From: Epilithonimonas vandammei
Lineage (GTDB): Bacteria > Bacteroidota > Bacteroidia > Flavobacteriales > Weeksellaceae
NCBI RefSeq assembly: GCF_003860525.1
Contig: NZ_CP034161.1
Span: forward strand, 2,294,001-2,358,000
Direction: 5' to 3'
DNA length: 64,000 nucleotides
The translations under genes were made by a program, and so were the position numbers. Within the stretch, counting starts at the first letter, position 1; each line of letters begins with the position of its first letter. This document shows positions 45,331 to 55,477 of the stretch, one piece after another. The notes beneath the pieces are model-generated. The model was not told the DNA's origin and did not search any database. It saw only the letters and a program-made list of their open reading frames with translations.

Positions 45331-45846
45331 GCATGCAAATTTCAAATGAAAAAACTATATTTACAAACTGTCAAAAAAGTAGACCACTTACCGAATTATC
45401 TTCTGTCATTTAAAAAAGAGCATCATTATTATTTCAGAGAGTTTGTATCAAGACCCACAAGACCAAAAGCAAATGCTTTCAAAGGAAAAATCTATGTGTT
45501 GGTAAATGGTGCCAGCTTTTCTGCATCATCCATCATTTCCTCAAAATTAAAATACGAGAAAAGAGCCGTAATAGTGGGCGAAGAAACCGGAGGTGCCAAT
45601 GATGGTACAGTTTCAGGTGTGAATAATACCGTAACTTTGCCTAATTCAAAATTAACATTACCAATCGGGCTATTTCTTATACGTCCCAATATTCAATTTG
45701 AAAATAAAGGACTGGGTGTAATACCCAATTTTTATGTTGATCCTGACTTTGCTAACATCAGATCTTCCGAAGATAAAATTCTTAAATGGGTTTTAGATGA
45801 TATTGATTTCAGAAAATCTGTCAATGAAAAAATGAACAATCCGTAA
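45331..45846 (+). pseudogene. S41 family peptidase, C-terminal fragment
   Basis: The frame after the IS edge holds the catalytic core: KGKIYVLVNGASFSASSIIS with the nucleophile Ser and, further on, RAVIVGEETGGANDG and the C-terminal beta strands (VTLPNSKLTLPIGLF). It lacks its own start and signal. Together with 42942-44045 it would form a protein of about 530 residues. The frame of the joint cannot be checked because the IS ends are uncertain. Confidence 0.8.
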
Positions 45847-45848
45847 AT

Positions 45849-46748
45849 TTATAAGACGTCAGAAAGAGCTTCTTCCAGTGTTTTGTACGCGAACTTGAAA
45901 CCTGAATTTTGTATTTTATCAGCTGAAATACGGCTACCTTCCAAAGCAATCACGGACATCTCACCAAGCATAGTTCTTATTATAAATTTTGGAACATTGG
46001 GTAAAATTATTTTTTTCCCGAGGTGTGAAGCTAGTTTTTTTGTAAAGATTTCATTGTTTACAAACTCTGGTGCAGAAGCGTTATAAGCGCCATTCATAGA
46101 AGCATCTTCTACAGCTTTTAGATAAATATTCACAAGGTCATCAATATGAATCCAGGGAAAATACTGTTTGCCATTTCCTAATACTGCTCCCATGTTATAA
46201 TCCACCGGTTTTCTTAGAACTTCTAAAGCGCCACCTTTTTCCGAAAGTACAGTGGCCGTACGAACCTGAACTACTCTACTGCCGATATTCTGAAACTGAA
46301 TCGCTTTCATTTCCCAGTCTCTGCAAACATTGCCTAGAAAATCTTCACCGGGAATATCATTTTCAGAAAAAATATGGTCTGATGTAATTTGTCCGTAAAA
46401 TCCGACTGCAGATGATGAAATGACCGCTTCTGGATGAATAATTTTTGCCTTCATCTGATCAAAGATAAATTGAGCAGAATCTATTCTACTGGCATAGATC
46501 TCTTTTTTATAGGAATCTGTCCATCTGTTGCTAATGGACGCACCGGCTAGATGAATAAAAATATATGTTTGTTCCAAAGCACCTTCCTCCAGAAAATTAT
46601 TTTTATAGTCCCAGAGATAGGATTTAAAATTAGTCTTTTCCTTTTTAGACCGTACTAAGATCTCTACATTATAGCCACGTTCGTATAGTTTTTGTGACAG
46701 TTTTTTTCCAACGAGTCCGGTTGCTCCACTGATAAGAATTTTTTTCAT
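45849..46748 (-). CDS. TIGR01777 family epimerase (extended SDR)
   Basis: 299 residues from Met 46748 (MKKILISGATGLVGKKL). The NAD(P)-binding GxxGxxG is GATGLVG; the family-specific FIHLAGASISNRWTDSYKKEIYASRI and VISSSAVGFYG, FPWIHIDDLV, GAYNASAPEFVNN follow. The substrate is unknown for this family (YfcH/SulA-related). Adjacent to the S41 fragment, convergent. Confidence 0.85.
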   Translation of the reverse strand: MKKILISGATGLVGKKLSQKLYERGYNVEILVRSKKEKTNFKSYLWDYKNNFLEEGALEQTYIFIHLAGASISNRWTDSYKKEIYASRIDSAQFIFDQMKAKIIHPEAVISSSAVGFYGQITSDHIFSENDIPGEDFLGNVCRDWEMKAIQFQNIGSRVVQVRTATVLSEKGGALEVLRKPVDYNMGAVLGNGKQYFPWIHIDDLVNIYLKAVEDASMNGAYNASAPEFVNNEIFTKKLASHLGKKIILPNVPKFIIRTMLGEMSVIALEGSRISADKIQNSGFKFAYKTLEEALSDVL

Positions 46749-46823
46749 CGATTCTGATTTCATTTTTCAGATTCAAAAACGATTCCAACACGACATCAGA
46801 AAAGCTGATATTTTGTATAGATA

Positions 46824-47648
46824 TTATAGCAATCTGATTCTGTCTTCCAGAATTTCGATAACTTTATCTTTATAAAGACTTCCGATAGCTTTTTTGAAAT
46901 TCTTTTTACTCATCTGCAATTCATCTTTTATCTCATCTGGAGAAGATTTATCGGAAAGATAAAGTAAACCGTAACTGTCATTAAGCTTATCAATGATTTT
47001 TTGTTTGAACTCATCTACATTTTCAAAGCCTTCCGGCTGCAAGGTGACATCTATTTTACCATCTTCCCGAATAGCTTTGATGTAGCCGGACTCTTCGGAA
47101 AGTGGATAAAGTTTTTTAAAAATATCTGATGTGTAGATAAGTCCGATGTATTTTTTATCAATAACAACATTCCACCCTAACTCGGATTCATTCATCATAA
47201 TAAGATCAACTTTATCACCTTTTTGGAAAGGTAAATGATCGTACTGCGGATTCCTTTTAAATTTTGTGGTTCCTGTAATAAGCCCGCTTGCTTCATCTAT
47301 ATACACATAGACAAGATATCGTTTACCTTCTACAATTTTAGACTTCTGCTGTTTGTATGGGATAAATAGATCTTTTATAATTCCCCAATCCATAAAAGCA
47401 CCGCTAGGAAGACTTTGGACACATGTCATTACAGCGAATTCGCCAATCTCTGCATTGGCTTTTTCTGTGGTAGCTTTCAGGTTTCCTTCTTCCTGATATA
47501 CAAAAACATCCACTTCTCGGTCTATATCCCAGGAGTCATCTGCAAAAATTTTCTGAATAAAAGCTTTTTCGCCTTGTTCATCTTTTAAAATGAATCCTGA
47601 AGAGATTTTTTCTGATATTTTGAGTGTCTGAGTTTGTCCTGGCTTCAT
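46824..47648 (-). CDS. CvfB-like S1 RNA-binding protein
   Basis: 274 residues with three S1-like OB-fold units (VMTCVQSLPSGAFMDWGIIKDLFIPYKQQ; KGDKVDLIMMNESELGWNVVIDKKYIGLIYTSD; GYIKAIREDGKIDVTLQP) and a C-terminal winged helix (YLSDKSSPDEIKDELQMSKKNFKKAIGSLYK). It matches CvfB, an RNA-binding regulator of virulence in Staphylococcus. The -7 element TACTTTTG at 47672-47665 leaves a leader of about ten bases. Confidence 0.85.
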   Translation of the reverse strand: MKPGQTQTLKISEKISSGFILKDEQGEKAFIQKIFADDSWDIDREVDVFVYQEEGNLKATTEKANAEIGEFAVMTCVQSLPSGAFMDWGIIKDLFIPYKQQKSKIVEGKRYLVYVYIDEASGLITGTTKFKRNPQYDHLPFQKGDKVDLIMMNESELGWNVVIDKKYIGLIYTSDIFKKLYPLSEESGYIKAIREDGKIDVTLQPEGFENVDEFKQKIIDKLNDSYGLLYLSDKSSPDEIKDELQMSKKNFKKAIGSLYKDKVIEILEDRIRLL

Positions 47649-48042
47649 ACAGTTTGATTTCCTGCAAAAGTAGATAAACTTTTTTGGTAATTGAATTTTT
47701 TATGGAAGATTCTATAGCTAAAATCCTTTTCTAAAACATAACTAAAAAATCTAGATATGAAATTTAATTTTTTTTGTTAAAATTGCTATTTCTGAAAATT
47801 CTTTTAAAAAACGATGCTACAAAGTAATTTCTACAGAATATTTTGTAGTTACTTAAAAGAAAAACATCTCAAAAAAACGAAAATTTCCAGGAAAAAAAAT
47901 CAAAATACTCAAAAAAACATCTTATCAGAAACTTATTAAAATGAAAAAGTTATTCCGACTAATAAGTTAGAGTAGGACGTGTCAACTTGCTCGAAATTGA
48001 TAAGATAAAGTGCTATCAGCAAACTAAAGCGTTTTCTAGTTA
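47649..48042. other. Gene-free stretch between cvfB-like gene and hisS
   Basis: 394 bp, very AT-rich. Apart from the cvfB -7 element near 47665-47672 I see no reading frame, clear hairpin or repeat. Confidence 0.5.
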
Positions 48043-49392
48043 TTAATCCAGAAACGCCTCAATCTTCATTGTTTTTTGTTCGCCTGATAAAAGATTTTTC
48101 ACCGTCACACTTTGATTGTTAATCTCTTCCAACCCCATAAAAACCAGATTTTCGATGCCTTTTTTCTCGGCATAAGTAAATTGCTTTTTCAGTTTGGAAG
48201 CTTCTGGATATAATTCTGCAGCGATATTCCTCTGTCTCAGTTCAGAAATCAGCTTCAAAGCTTCTATAGATTCTGCCTCGCCATAGTTGGCAAAAAGATA
48301 TTTGACATTCTTTTCAGAATCTTCTGGAAAAATGCCTAACTCTTCCATAACAAGATAAATCCTGTCCAGTCCGAAAGAAATCCCAATTCCAGGAATATCC
48401 TTAACGCCGAAAACTTCCGTCAGATTATCATAACGGCCACCACCACCAATGGAACCCATAGCAACTTCATCAGCCTTAACCTCAAAAATAGCACCTGTGT
48501 AATAATCCAGACCTCTGGCTAAAGTGATATCAAAAACTAAGTTTTGAGCGTCAATTCCGAGATTCAGAGCATTAGTAATCACGAATTCCAGTTCTTCTAC
48601 ACCTTTCAATCCGATTTCGTTACCTATGAATTTTTCTTTCAGATTAAGAAGGTTTTCCAATGCGTCGTCTGATTGACTGAAAAGAAAATCCAATTTGGAG
48701 ATTGCTTCCTCAGAAATACCTTTTTCCAGCATTTCTTTGGTGACACCATCTTTTCCGATTTTATCTAATTTATCAAGAGCGACGGTAAAATCGATCAATT
48801 GGTTTGCAATGCCTGCATATTCGGCTAATCCCGAAAGAATTTTTCTGTTGTTGATGTGAATCGAAACCGATAATTTTAAGTCCTGAAATGATTTAAAATA
48901 TAACTGTAACAATTCCACCTCTTGCCAAAGGCTTGTACTTCCCACCACATCTGCATCACATTGGTAAAACTCTCGGAACCTTCCTTTCTGAGGTCTGTCT
49001 GCTCTCCAGACTGGCTGAATCTGGTAACGCTTAAAAGGAAAAGCCAATTGTCCGTGATTCATTGCGACAAAGCGAGCAAATGGAACAGTCAAATCGTAGC
49101 GAAGTGCTTTTTCAGAAATTTGGGAAATCAGTTTTTGAGAATTTTTATTAGTCCAGTCATCTTCATTAGTTTTTGAAGCGTAATCGCCTGAATTGAGAAT
49201 TTTAAAAATCAACCGATCACCTTCTTCGCCGTATTTTCCCGTCAAAGTTGAAAGATTTTCGAAACTAGGTGTTTCCAACGGCTGGAATCCAAATAATTCA
49301 AAATTCTTCTGTAATGTATTGATGATATATTTTCTTCTCGAAACTTCTTTCGAGGTAAAATCTCTGGTTCCTTTTGCTAAGCTCGGCTTCAT
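48043..49392 (-). CDS. hisS: Histidyl-tRNA synthetase
   Basis: 449 residues, class II aminoacyl-tRNA synthetase. Motif 1 is near the start ([14 protein letters not shown]), motif 2 is [30 protein letters not shown], the histidine-A signature is [14 protein letters not shown], and motif 3 is [13 protein letters not shown]. The anticodon-binding domain is at the C-terminus. A -7 element TATTTTTG lies at 49441-49434, about 42 bp upstream of the start. Confidence 0.97.
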   Translation of the reverse strand: MKPSLAKGTRDFTSKEVSRRKYIINTLQKNFELFGFQPLETPSFENLSTLTGKYGEEGDRLIFKILNSGDYASKTNEDDWTNKNSQKLISQISEKALRYDLTVPFARFVAMNHGQLAFPFKRYQIQPVWRADRPQKGRFREFYQCDADVVGSTSLWQEVELLQLYFKSFQDLKLSVSIHINNRKILSGLAEYAGIANQLIDFTVALDKLDKIGKDGVTKEMLEKGISEEAISKLDFLFSQSDDALENLLNLKEKFIGNEIGLKGVEELEFVITNALNLGIDAQNLVFDITLARGLDYYTGAIFEVKADEVAMGSIGGGGRYDNLTEVFGVKDIPGIGISFGLDRIYLVMEELGIFPEDSEKNVKYLFANYGEAESIEALKLISELRQRNIAAELYPEASKLKKQFTYAEKKGIENLVFMGLEEINNQSVTVKNLLSGEQKTMKIEAFLD

Positions 49393-49552
49393 TATATAAA
49401 ACGATAATTGGTGATTGAATAATAAATCGACTGCAAAAATAAGAATTAAACGATAAGAAATAAGGATACTAAGACTAAAAACTATTGTGATGATTACTAT
49501 TTATGAACTTAGTTGTATTTTAGAACCATAAATAATTAGACAAAAAGATATT

Positions 49553-50167
49553 ATGAGCCTTTTTGACGACCAATTCGACATCATTGAAAATATTCTGCCT
49601 TACGATGGCGTGACTTCCTACTACGGAAAAATCTTTTCTGAAGAGGAAGCGAACGGTTATTTTGACAAATTAATGACCGAAGTTGAATGGAAAAGTGATG
49701 AAGCAGTCATCTTCGGAAAATTGATTGAAACCAAAAGAAAAGTGGCTTGGTACGGTAATGAGGAATTCAGTTATACTTATTCCGGAAGAACAAAAACAGC
49801 GTTGCCCTGGAACAAAACACTATTGGAAATCAAAGAGAAAATCGAAAATGTCAGCGGCGAAACATTTAATTCCTGTTTATTAAATCTTTATCACGACGGT
49901 TCCGAAGGAATGGCCTATCACAGCGACGGCGAAAAGGATTTGAAAGATAATGGCGCAATCAGTTCGGTGAGTTTTGGTGCAGAACGAAAATTCAACTTCA
50001 AACATAAAACTACGAAGGAATTAGTTTCACTGATTCTCGAAAACGGAAGTTTGCTGATGATGAAAGATGTTACCCAAAAATTCTGGCTTCACAGATTGCC
50101 AACGACCACAAAAATCATCAAACCAAGAATTAGTCTGACTTTCCGGACAATTGATAAATCTAAATAA
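49553..50167 (+). CDS. AlkB-family Fe(II)/2-oxoglutarate-dependent DNA dealkylase
   Basis: 204 residues. Iron ligands His123, Asp125 (YHSDGEKD) and His180 (FWLHRLP), and 2-oxoglutarate Arg192 and Arg198 (KPRISLTFR), are all present. The nucleotide-lid region has YSGRTKTALPW. AlkB enzymes repair 1-methyladenine and 3-methylcytosine by oxidative demethylation. The 3' end overlaps the convergent MFS gene by 8 bp. Confidence 0.92.
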   Translation: MSLFDDQFDIIENILPYDGVTSYYGKIFSEEEANGYFDKLMTEVEWKSDEAVIFGKLIETKRKVAWYGNEEFSYTYSGRTKTALPWNKTLLEIKEKIENVSGETFNSCLLNLYHDGSEGMAYHSDGEKDLKDNGAISSVSFGAERKFNFKHKTTKELVSLILENGSLLMMKDVTQKFWLHRLPTTTKIIKPRISLTFRTIDKSK

Positions 50168-51311
50168 CCGGTTTATATTTTTTCATAAAAGCCAGACATA
50201 GCAATAATCCAATTCCTGCCAAACCTGCACCAACCAAAGAAGGATAACTATAAGACAAACCAAATTCCAAAGGCAGACCGCCAAAAAAGGCTCCAAGCGA
50301 ATTCCCGACGTTGAATGCCGCCTGCATAAAAGCAGCAGCCATCATTTCCGAATTTTTGGCAGAACGCAGCATTATAATATTAACTGGCGTTCCCACAGCC
50401 ATAGACAAAGCACCACAGACAAAAGTCAGAACTAGTGACACGGACTGGTTCTCAGAAAAAAAGAAAACACAAATCAAGGCCAGAATCATTGCAGTGAGCA
50501 AAATTGACGCAGCCAACGCCGGTCGCATTTTGTCAGCCATTACACCTCCAAGGAAATTTCCGATTACCATCCCAGCACCGGCTAAAACCATAATGTACGC
50601 AATAAAATCTTTATCGAATCTGGAAACAGTGGTCATCAATGGTGTGATATAACTGAACCACGCAAATAAACCTCCAAAACCAATTCCGGTAATGGCGATG
50701 ATATGCCACGCTTTTGCAGATTTAAAAAATTCCAGTTCGTCCTTCAGGGTTGTGGTTCTAAGGCTGTCCATATAAGGCAAAAGGAATTTCAGACTAATGA
50801 GCGTCAATAGTCCTAAAACAGAAACGACGCCGAATGCATAACGCCAGCTGAGCTGATGTCCTAACCACGTTACAAAAGGAACCATTGCCAGATTAGCCAG
50901 AGTAAGTCCGGTAAACATCATTGCGATACTTTGTGCCTGTTTTCCTGGTTTTGCCAGTCTGGTTGCCACTACAGTTCCCACGCCGAAAAATGCACCATGC
51001 GGCAGTCCCGAAAGAAATCTGACAATCATCATTGTGTAATAATCATTGACCAATGCGGATAATCCGTTGAAAATCACAAAGGCAATCATTAAATAAGATA
51101 GAATTTTCTTTGGCGGATATTTCGCAGCAAAGGCTATTAAAACAGGTGCTCCGACAACAACGCCGAAAGCATAGGATGAAATCAAATGTCCGGCTTGTGG
51201 AATTGATATATTCAGTGATTTTGCAACATCTGGCAATAATCCCATAATTACAAATTCCGTAGTTCCAATACCTAACGCGCCCAAAGCCAGCGGAAAAATC
51301 CTCCTATCCAT
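50160..51311 (-). CDS. MFS transporter, AraJ/DHA1-like efflux permease
   Basis: 383 residues, 12 transmembrane helices. The first helix (FPLALGALGIGTTEFVIMGLLPDVAKSLNISIPQAGHLISSYAFGVVVGAP) and the loop RFLSGLPHGAFFGVG are typical of the AraJ/YdhP (DHA1) efflux group, which exports sugars, nucleosides or drugs. The substrate is unknown. Convergent with alkB (8-bp stop overlap). Confidence 0.88.
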   Translation of the reverse strand: MDRRIFPLALGALGIGTTEFVIMGLLPDVAKSLNISIPQAGHLISSYAFGVVVGAPVLIAFAAKYPPKKILSYLMIAFVIFNGLSALVNDYYTMMIVRFLSGLPHGAFFGVGTVVATRLAKPGKQAQSIAMMFTGLTLANLAMVPFVTWLGHQLSWRYAFGVVSVLGLLTLISLKFLLPYMDSLRTTTLKDELEFFKSAKAWHIIAITGIGFGGLFAWFSYITPLMTTVSRFDKDFIAYIMVLAGAGMVIGNFLGGVMADKMRPALAASILLTAMILALICVFFFSENQSVSLVLTFVCGALSMAVGTPVNIIMLRSAKNSEMMAAAFMQAAFNVGNSLGAFFGGLPLEFGLSYSYPSLVGAGLAGIGLLLCLAFMKKYKPVI

Positions 51312-51649
51312 TTTGCAAAATTCCTGATTTTCACTTAGAAATTCAAATTTCTGGCTTTAAGATAAGATTAAATTAAACTTTTGTTTAAATTCAATTAACA
51401 TTACAGTTTTGATGAAATAAATTTTAATCAGCTCGGCCTGAATAGAGCTATTTTCCAGATTGCCAATATTGAAAGCTTTAGAGTATCACCAATGCTATCT
51501 TCACAATCTAGAAAAAGCAGAAACACTTCTACAAATTCAGGATAAACTGGGACGGATAAACTGCCCAGATTAAAAGTTAAATGTTATTGTTGGTTAAAGT
51601 TGATTTGATATTTGATTTTTCTACTATTTTTGTATCAGTAAATCTAAAA
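51312..51649. other. Intergenic region before yidD, with degenerate type 1 repeat
   Basis: 338 bp. The segment 51429-51569 begins CAGCTCGGCCTGAATAGAGCT and ends GGGACGGATAAACTGCCC, matching the outer blocks of the type 1 repeat with an unrelated longer middle. The yidD promoter follows. Confidence 0.55.
51605..51632 (+). promoter_or_regulatory. Promoter of yidD-lgt
   Basis: TTG 51605-51607 and TATTTTTG 51625-51632, 17-bp spacer, 18 bp before the yidD ATG at 51650. Confidence 0.5.
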
Positions 51650-51886
51650 ATGCTAAACAGGATTCTAACTTTTCCATTTGTAGTACTGATAAAGTTCTAT
51701 CAATTTTTCATTTCGCCTTGGCTGGGGAAAAACTGCAGATACGAACCAACCTGCTCGCATTATACCTTGGAGGCTCTAAAAGTTCACGGCCTTTTCAAAG
51801 GAAGCTGGCTCGCCATCAAAAGAATTGGTAGCTGCCATCCTTGGGGAGGTGAAGGTTATGATCCTGTACCACCTAAAAAACACTAA
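51650..51886 (+). CDS. yidD: Membrane protein insertion efficiency factor YidD
   Basis: 78 residues from ATG 51650 ([26 protein letters not shown]), the normal family length; the longer open frame would extend through the promoter. The family signature is complete: [19 protein letters not shown] and [17 protein letters not shown]. YidD is an amphipathic peripheral membrane protein aiding YidC/Sec insertion. Here it precedes lgt by 12 bp, not the usual rpmH/rnpA/yidC setting. Confidence 0.93.
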   Translation: MLNRILTFPFVVLIKFYQFFISPWLGKNCRYEPTCSHYTLEALKVHGLFKGSWLAIKRIGSCHPWGGEGYDPVPPKKH

Positions 51887-51898
51887 AATCAATTATCA

Positions 51899-53170
51899 AT
51901 GAATAATATCTTTCTTAGATTTTTTCTAATTCTTTTTGCTGGAGTTTTTCAGCTTTTTTCTTCGCAAATCAGTGCTAATGACTTATCAGACGGAACGTTG
52001 AAGGTTAATAACAGCGAAAGCATACCTGTTAAAATTTTTGCATCCCAGAGAACAGATGAACTTGCCAATCAAGCTTTTAAAAACATTTCTAACGAATTAA
52101 TTATCCTGAATGAAGATAATATCAAAGCAGAATCTGCGGAACAGTTGGCAAGCATTCAGAATATTTTAGAAACTTTTAAGGTTAATAAATTCCAGTTTCT
52201 GGATAAAAATTTCAAACCGCAGGAACCTATTTTCGAGCAGAAAAACATAGAAAACTTCAAGTACTTACTAAAGTCTGATAAAGTTTTGAAACCAACTGAT
52301 AATACTGAATTGGAAACAGAATTCAAAATCTGGGACCCGATGAAAGGAATTTCTCTTGGTCCTGTGATGTTGCATTTTTACAGTTTGATGTTCATTTTTG
52401 CATTTGGTTTGGGCTACGTGATAATGGCAAGAATTTTCAAAATCGACAATGTGGATGAAAAATTTCTTGAACCACTTTTCACTTGGACTTTAATTGGGAC
52501 AATTCTTGGTGCGAGATTGGGTCACGTTATTTTTTATCAGCCAGAACTGTTCAGAGAAGATTTCCTGAGCGTATTTCTGCCAATCAGTACAAGAGGCGGA
52601 TTGCATTTTACAGGATTTTCCGGTCTGGCTAGCCACGGTGCCACAATTGCATTGATTTTTACAACACTCTATTACAGTTTTAAAATCATTAAGAAAAATC
52701 CTTTTTGGGTCTATGACAGAATCGGGATTGTAGTGGCTTTGGGCGGTGCATTTGTGAGAATGGGTAATTTTTTCAATTCGGAAATCATCGGAAAACCAGT
52801 GGATCCTAGTTCACCATTTGCGATTCTTTTCCCACAACAGAGTTCGGAATATGGTGTAACTATTCCGCGTTACCCTAGCCAGCTTTTCGAGGCGGTGGGT
52901 TACTTTTGTTTGTTCGTTCTTTTATGGTTTCTTTACAGAAAAACTGATAAAAAGTATCAGCAGGGCTGGTTATTCGGATTGTTCTTTATCATTCTATGGG
53001 CGGTAAGATTCTTTGTAGAATTCCTTAAAGAGCCACAAGGCGATGAATTCATCCAATTTGCCGGGCTTAATACGGGTCAGGTTCTCAGCATTCCATTTAT
53101 GATCTCTGGTTTTCTGATTATGATTTATTCTAAGAAATTTAAACTTCCGAAAGAGGAAGTCCAAGCATAA
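51899..53170 (+). CDS. lgt: Prolipoprotein diacylglyceryl transferase with long N-terminal exported extension
   Basis: 423 residues, against about 270-290 for typical Lgt. The Lgt core starts near residue 143 (FKIWDPMKGISLGPVMLHFYSLMF) and has ARLGHVIFYQPE, STRGGLHFTGFSGLASHGA and the Lgt signature VRMGNFFNSEIIG plus IPRYPSQLFEA. Lgt transfers diacylglycerol to the lipobox Cys of prolipoproteins. The first 142 residues carry a signal-like helix (FLRFFLILFAGVFQLFSS) and a soluble charged region of no recognised family, probably periplasmic. The stop is followed directly by the A-run and end of IS1182 #2. Confidence 0.88.
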   Translation: MNNIFLRFFLILFAGVFQLFSSQISANDLSDGTLKVNNSESIPVKIFASQRTDELANQAFKNISNELIILNEDNIKAESAEQLASIQNILETFKVNKFQFLDKNFKPQEPIFEQKNIENFKYLLKSDKVLKPTDNTELETEFKIWDPMKGISLGPVMLHFYSLMFIFAFGLGYVIMARIFKIDNVDEKFLEPLFTWTLIGTILGARLGHVIFYQPELFREDFLSVFLPISTRGGLHFTGFSGLASHGATIALIFTTLYYSFKIIKKNPFWVYDRIGIVVALGGAFVRMGNFFNSEIIGKPVDPSSPFAILFPQQSSEYGVTIPRYPSQLFEAVGYFCLFVLLWFLYRKTDKKYQQGWLFGLFFIILWAVRFFVEFLKEPQGDEFIQFAGLNTGQVLSIPFMISGFLIMIYSKKFKLPKEEVQA

Positions 53171-53177
53171 AAAAAAA

Positions 53178-54168
53178 GAGGCTGTCTCAAAAGGACAGTC
53201 TTTTTTTGTGCTTTGTTTAAAAATCTGATTTTTTGAAGTTTTCTATTTTTGATTTTTTGAAAAACAAAGCTAAAAAAGTCAAAAAACAGTCTATTTCAGG
53301 CTGCTTTTGCCATTTTTTTGAGATTGTGGGCAATGGCGAGAATGCCGATTTCTACCTCGACCTTGGTTTATCCTCGAAGCATAAAGCGTTTAAAGTTTTT
53401 GTTGTGTTTGAGCTCTGCAAAAACAGGTTCAACATCGTGACATCGCTGTTTTCGGAGTTTGATGCCTTTCCTGCTGCTCAGAAGTTTGAAGATTCTTCCC
53501 CTGATTTTTGCCAGTCGGGGATTGTTTTGAGAAGTGGTTATTTGTCCCGATTTTTGATCTTTTCTGAAGTAATTGTATTTAACATAAGGTTTTATTTTCT
53601 TAGATTTCAACAAGTTATAGTTTTCTTCCGAACCGTAGCCTGCATCGGCAACGAGCTCTTTCGGAACTTTATGATAGCGGTCTTCAAAACCTTTTAAATA
53701 TTTGTGTAAAGATGGCTTTTACTTCACCTTTCAATCGCTCGCTACGAAACCTGTTCAACGTATTATGATCAGGACGGCTCATTGCCGAAAGCCACATAAA
53801 ATGGATGTTTTCCTTCAATGCCTGTTCCATTTTCCGACTTGAATAAATGTTACTCAAATAGCCATAAATCAATACTTTCAAAAGCATTTTCGGGTGGTAA
53901 GATGAAGTTCCTCCCGGTTTATAGCTTTTGATTAAGTTTTTAATATCCAAACCATCGATGATGTTTGAAACTATTTTCACAGGATGCTTGTCATCAATCA
54001 ACTCCGATAAATTCGGAGGAAAAAGCAAATTTTCTTTGGGATTGTAATCTTTAAAGACTACTTTTGACTTAGTTAACACACAGCAAATTACAAAATTTGC
54101 AACTATTAGGAAAGCCTCGGCTTTCCTTTTTTGCATAAAAAAGGCTATCTCGCTTTTGAGACAGCCTC
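53178..54168 (-). mobile_element. IS1182-type element #2, internally deleted derivative (991 bp)
   Basis: Both ends GAGGCTGTCTCAAAAG inwards, with poly-A before and poly-T after. Relative to #1 about 600 bp are missing from the middle of the transposase gene, including the first catalytic Asp region. The two remaining pieces (53684-54136 and 53280-53613) are out of frame with each other. It lies between the convergent lgt and queA genes and acts as their terminator region. Confidence 0.85.
53280..54136 (-). pseudogene. Deleted IS1182 transposase (in #2)
   Basis: The N-terminal part from an ATG within the left hairpin (MQKRKAEAFLIVANF) reads through KGEVKAIFTQ and is then joined at ACACAAAT|ATTTAAAA to the region encoding KGFEDRYHKVPKELVADAGYGSEEN, in a different frame, ending IFKRF-stop. 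The C-terminal part ends near 53300 with an altered carboxyl region. It cannot encode an active enzyme. Confidence 0.8.
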
Positions 54169-54191
54169 TTTTTTTTAAGTTTATTTAAATC

Positions 54192-55241
54192 CTAGAGGAT
54201 CAGCATTGCGTCTCCGTAAGAATAGAATTTATATTTTTCCTTCACAGCTTCTTCATAAGCTCTCATGATGAAATCTTTATTGGCAAAAGCGGCAATCATC
54301 ATAATAAGAGTAGACTTCGGCGTGTGGAAGTTGGTAATCATTGCATTCGCAACACCAAAATCGTGTGGCGGATAAATGAACTTGTTCGTCCAGCCCCTGT
54401 AAGCCGATATTTTTCTATTAGAAGAAACAGATGTTTCAAGAGCTCTCATTGTGGTTGTTCCCACAGCGCAAACTCTGCGTCCTTCTTCTACAGCTCTGTT
54501 GATGATCTCAGCATTTTTCTCGTCAATGATAGCTTCTTCAGATTCCATTTTATGCTTGGACAGATCTTCCACTTCAATTGGGTTGAATGTACCAAGACCA
54601 ACGTGTAGCGTGATCTCCGCAAAATCAATTCCTTTGATCTCCAGTCTTTTCATCAGATGTTTTGAGAAGTGCAAACCAGCAGTTGGCGCCGCAACAGCAC
54701 CTTCTACTTTTGCATAGATCGTCTGGTATCTCTCCGCATCTTCTGGCTCTACCTCTCTTTTGATGTATTTTGGAAGTGGTGTTTCACCAAGTTCTGTCAG
54801 TTTTGCACGGAATTCTTCGTAAGAACCATCAAACAAGAATCTCAGCGTTCTTCCTCTGGATGTTGTATTATCAATGACTTCGGCTACCAAAGACTCATCT
54901 TCTGTAAAGAAAAGCTTATTCCCGATTCTGATTTTTCTCGCAGGATCTACCAGTACATCCCAAACGCGGGTTTCCGCATCCAGCTCTCTTAAAAGGAATA
55001 CTTCTATTTTTGCTCCTGTTTTTTCCTTGTTGCCGTATAATCTTGCAGGAAAAACTTTTGTATTGTTAAAAATGAAAAGGTCTTTTTCATCAAAATAATC
55101 AATAACATCTTTAAATAAACGGTGCTCAATGGTTTCTGTTTTTCTGTCCAGAACCATTAATCTAGCTTCGTCACGGTTTTCTGATGGATGTTCTGCCAAT
55201 AGTTCAGGTGGCAGATTGAAATTAAAATCAGATGTTTTCAT
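54192..55241 (-). CDS. queA: S-adenosylmethionine:tRNA ribosyltransferase-isomerase
   Basis: 349 residues; makes epoxyqueuosine from preQ1 at tRNA wobble position 34. Characteristic segments: [76 protein letters not shown] and [18 protein letters not shown] -7 element TATCTTTG lies at 55306-55299, and a perfect 16-base palindrome is in the leader (55264-55279). The 3' end faces IS1182 #2. Confidence 0.96.
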   Translation of the reverse strand: MKTSDFNFNLPPELLAEHPSENRDEARLMVLDRKTETIEHRLFKDVIDYFDEKDLFIFNNTKVFPARLYGNKEKTGAKIEVFLLRELDAETRVWDVLVDPARKIRIGNKLFFTEDESLVAEVIDNTTSRGRTLRFLFDGSYEEFRAKLTELGETPLPKYIKREVEPEDAERYQTIYAKVEGAVAAPTAGLHFSKHLMKRLEIKGIDFAEITLHVGLGTFNPIEVEDLSKHKMESEEAIIDEKNAEIINRAVEEGRRVCAVGTTTMRALETSVSSNRKISAYRGWTNKFIYPPHDFGVANAMITNFHTPKSTLIMMIAAFANKDFIMRAYEEAVKEKYKFYSYGDAMLIL

Positions 55242-55263
55242 AAAATTTACGGATTTTACTTTT

Positions 55264-55279
55264 TGCAGGATATCCTGCA
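55264..55279. promoter_or_regulatory. Perfect 16-bp palindrome in the queA leader
   Basis: TGCAGGATATCCTGCA. It lies just downstream of the expected start site (about 55292) and could be a repressor operator or an RNA stem. Confidence 0.5.
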
Positions 55280-55477
55280 GTTAAAAATTTTCGAAGTGCA
55301 AAGATACGACATCAGAAAGCGATTGTCAAGCAAATATCAATATTTAGAAAAGATATCTCGAGTGAGAATCAATTTGTGAATTTTTTTTAGAAATTATTTA
55401 TCAGATTTGGTTTTTTCTATTAAAAACAATTAAATTAGTGCAATTAAAAGTTGTTTTGTCAATTAATTTGCTTTGTT

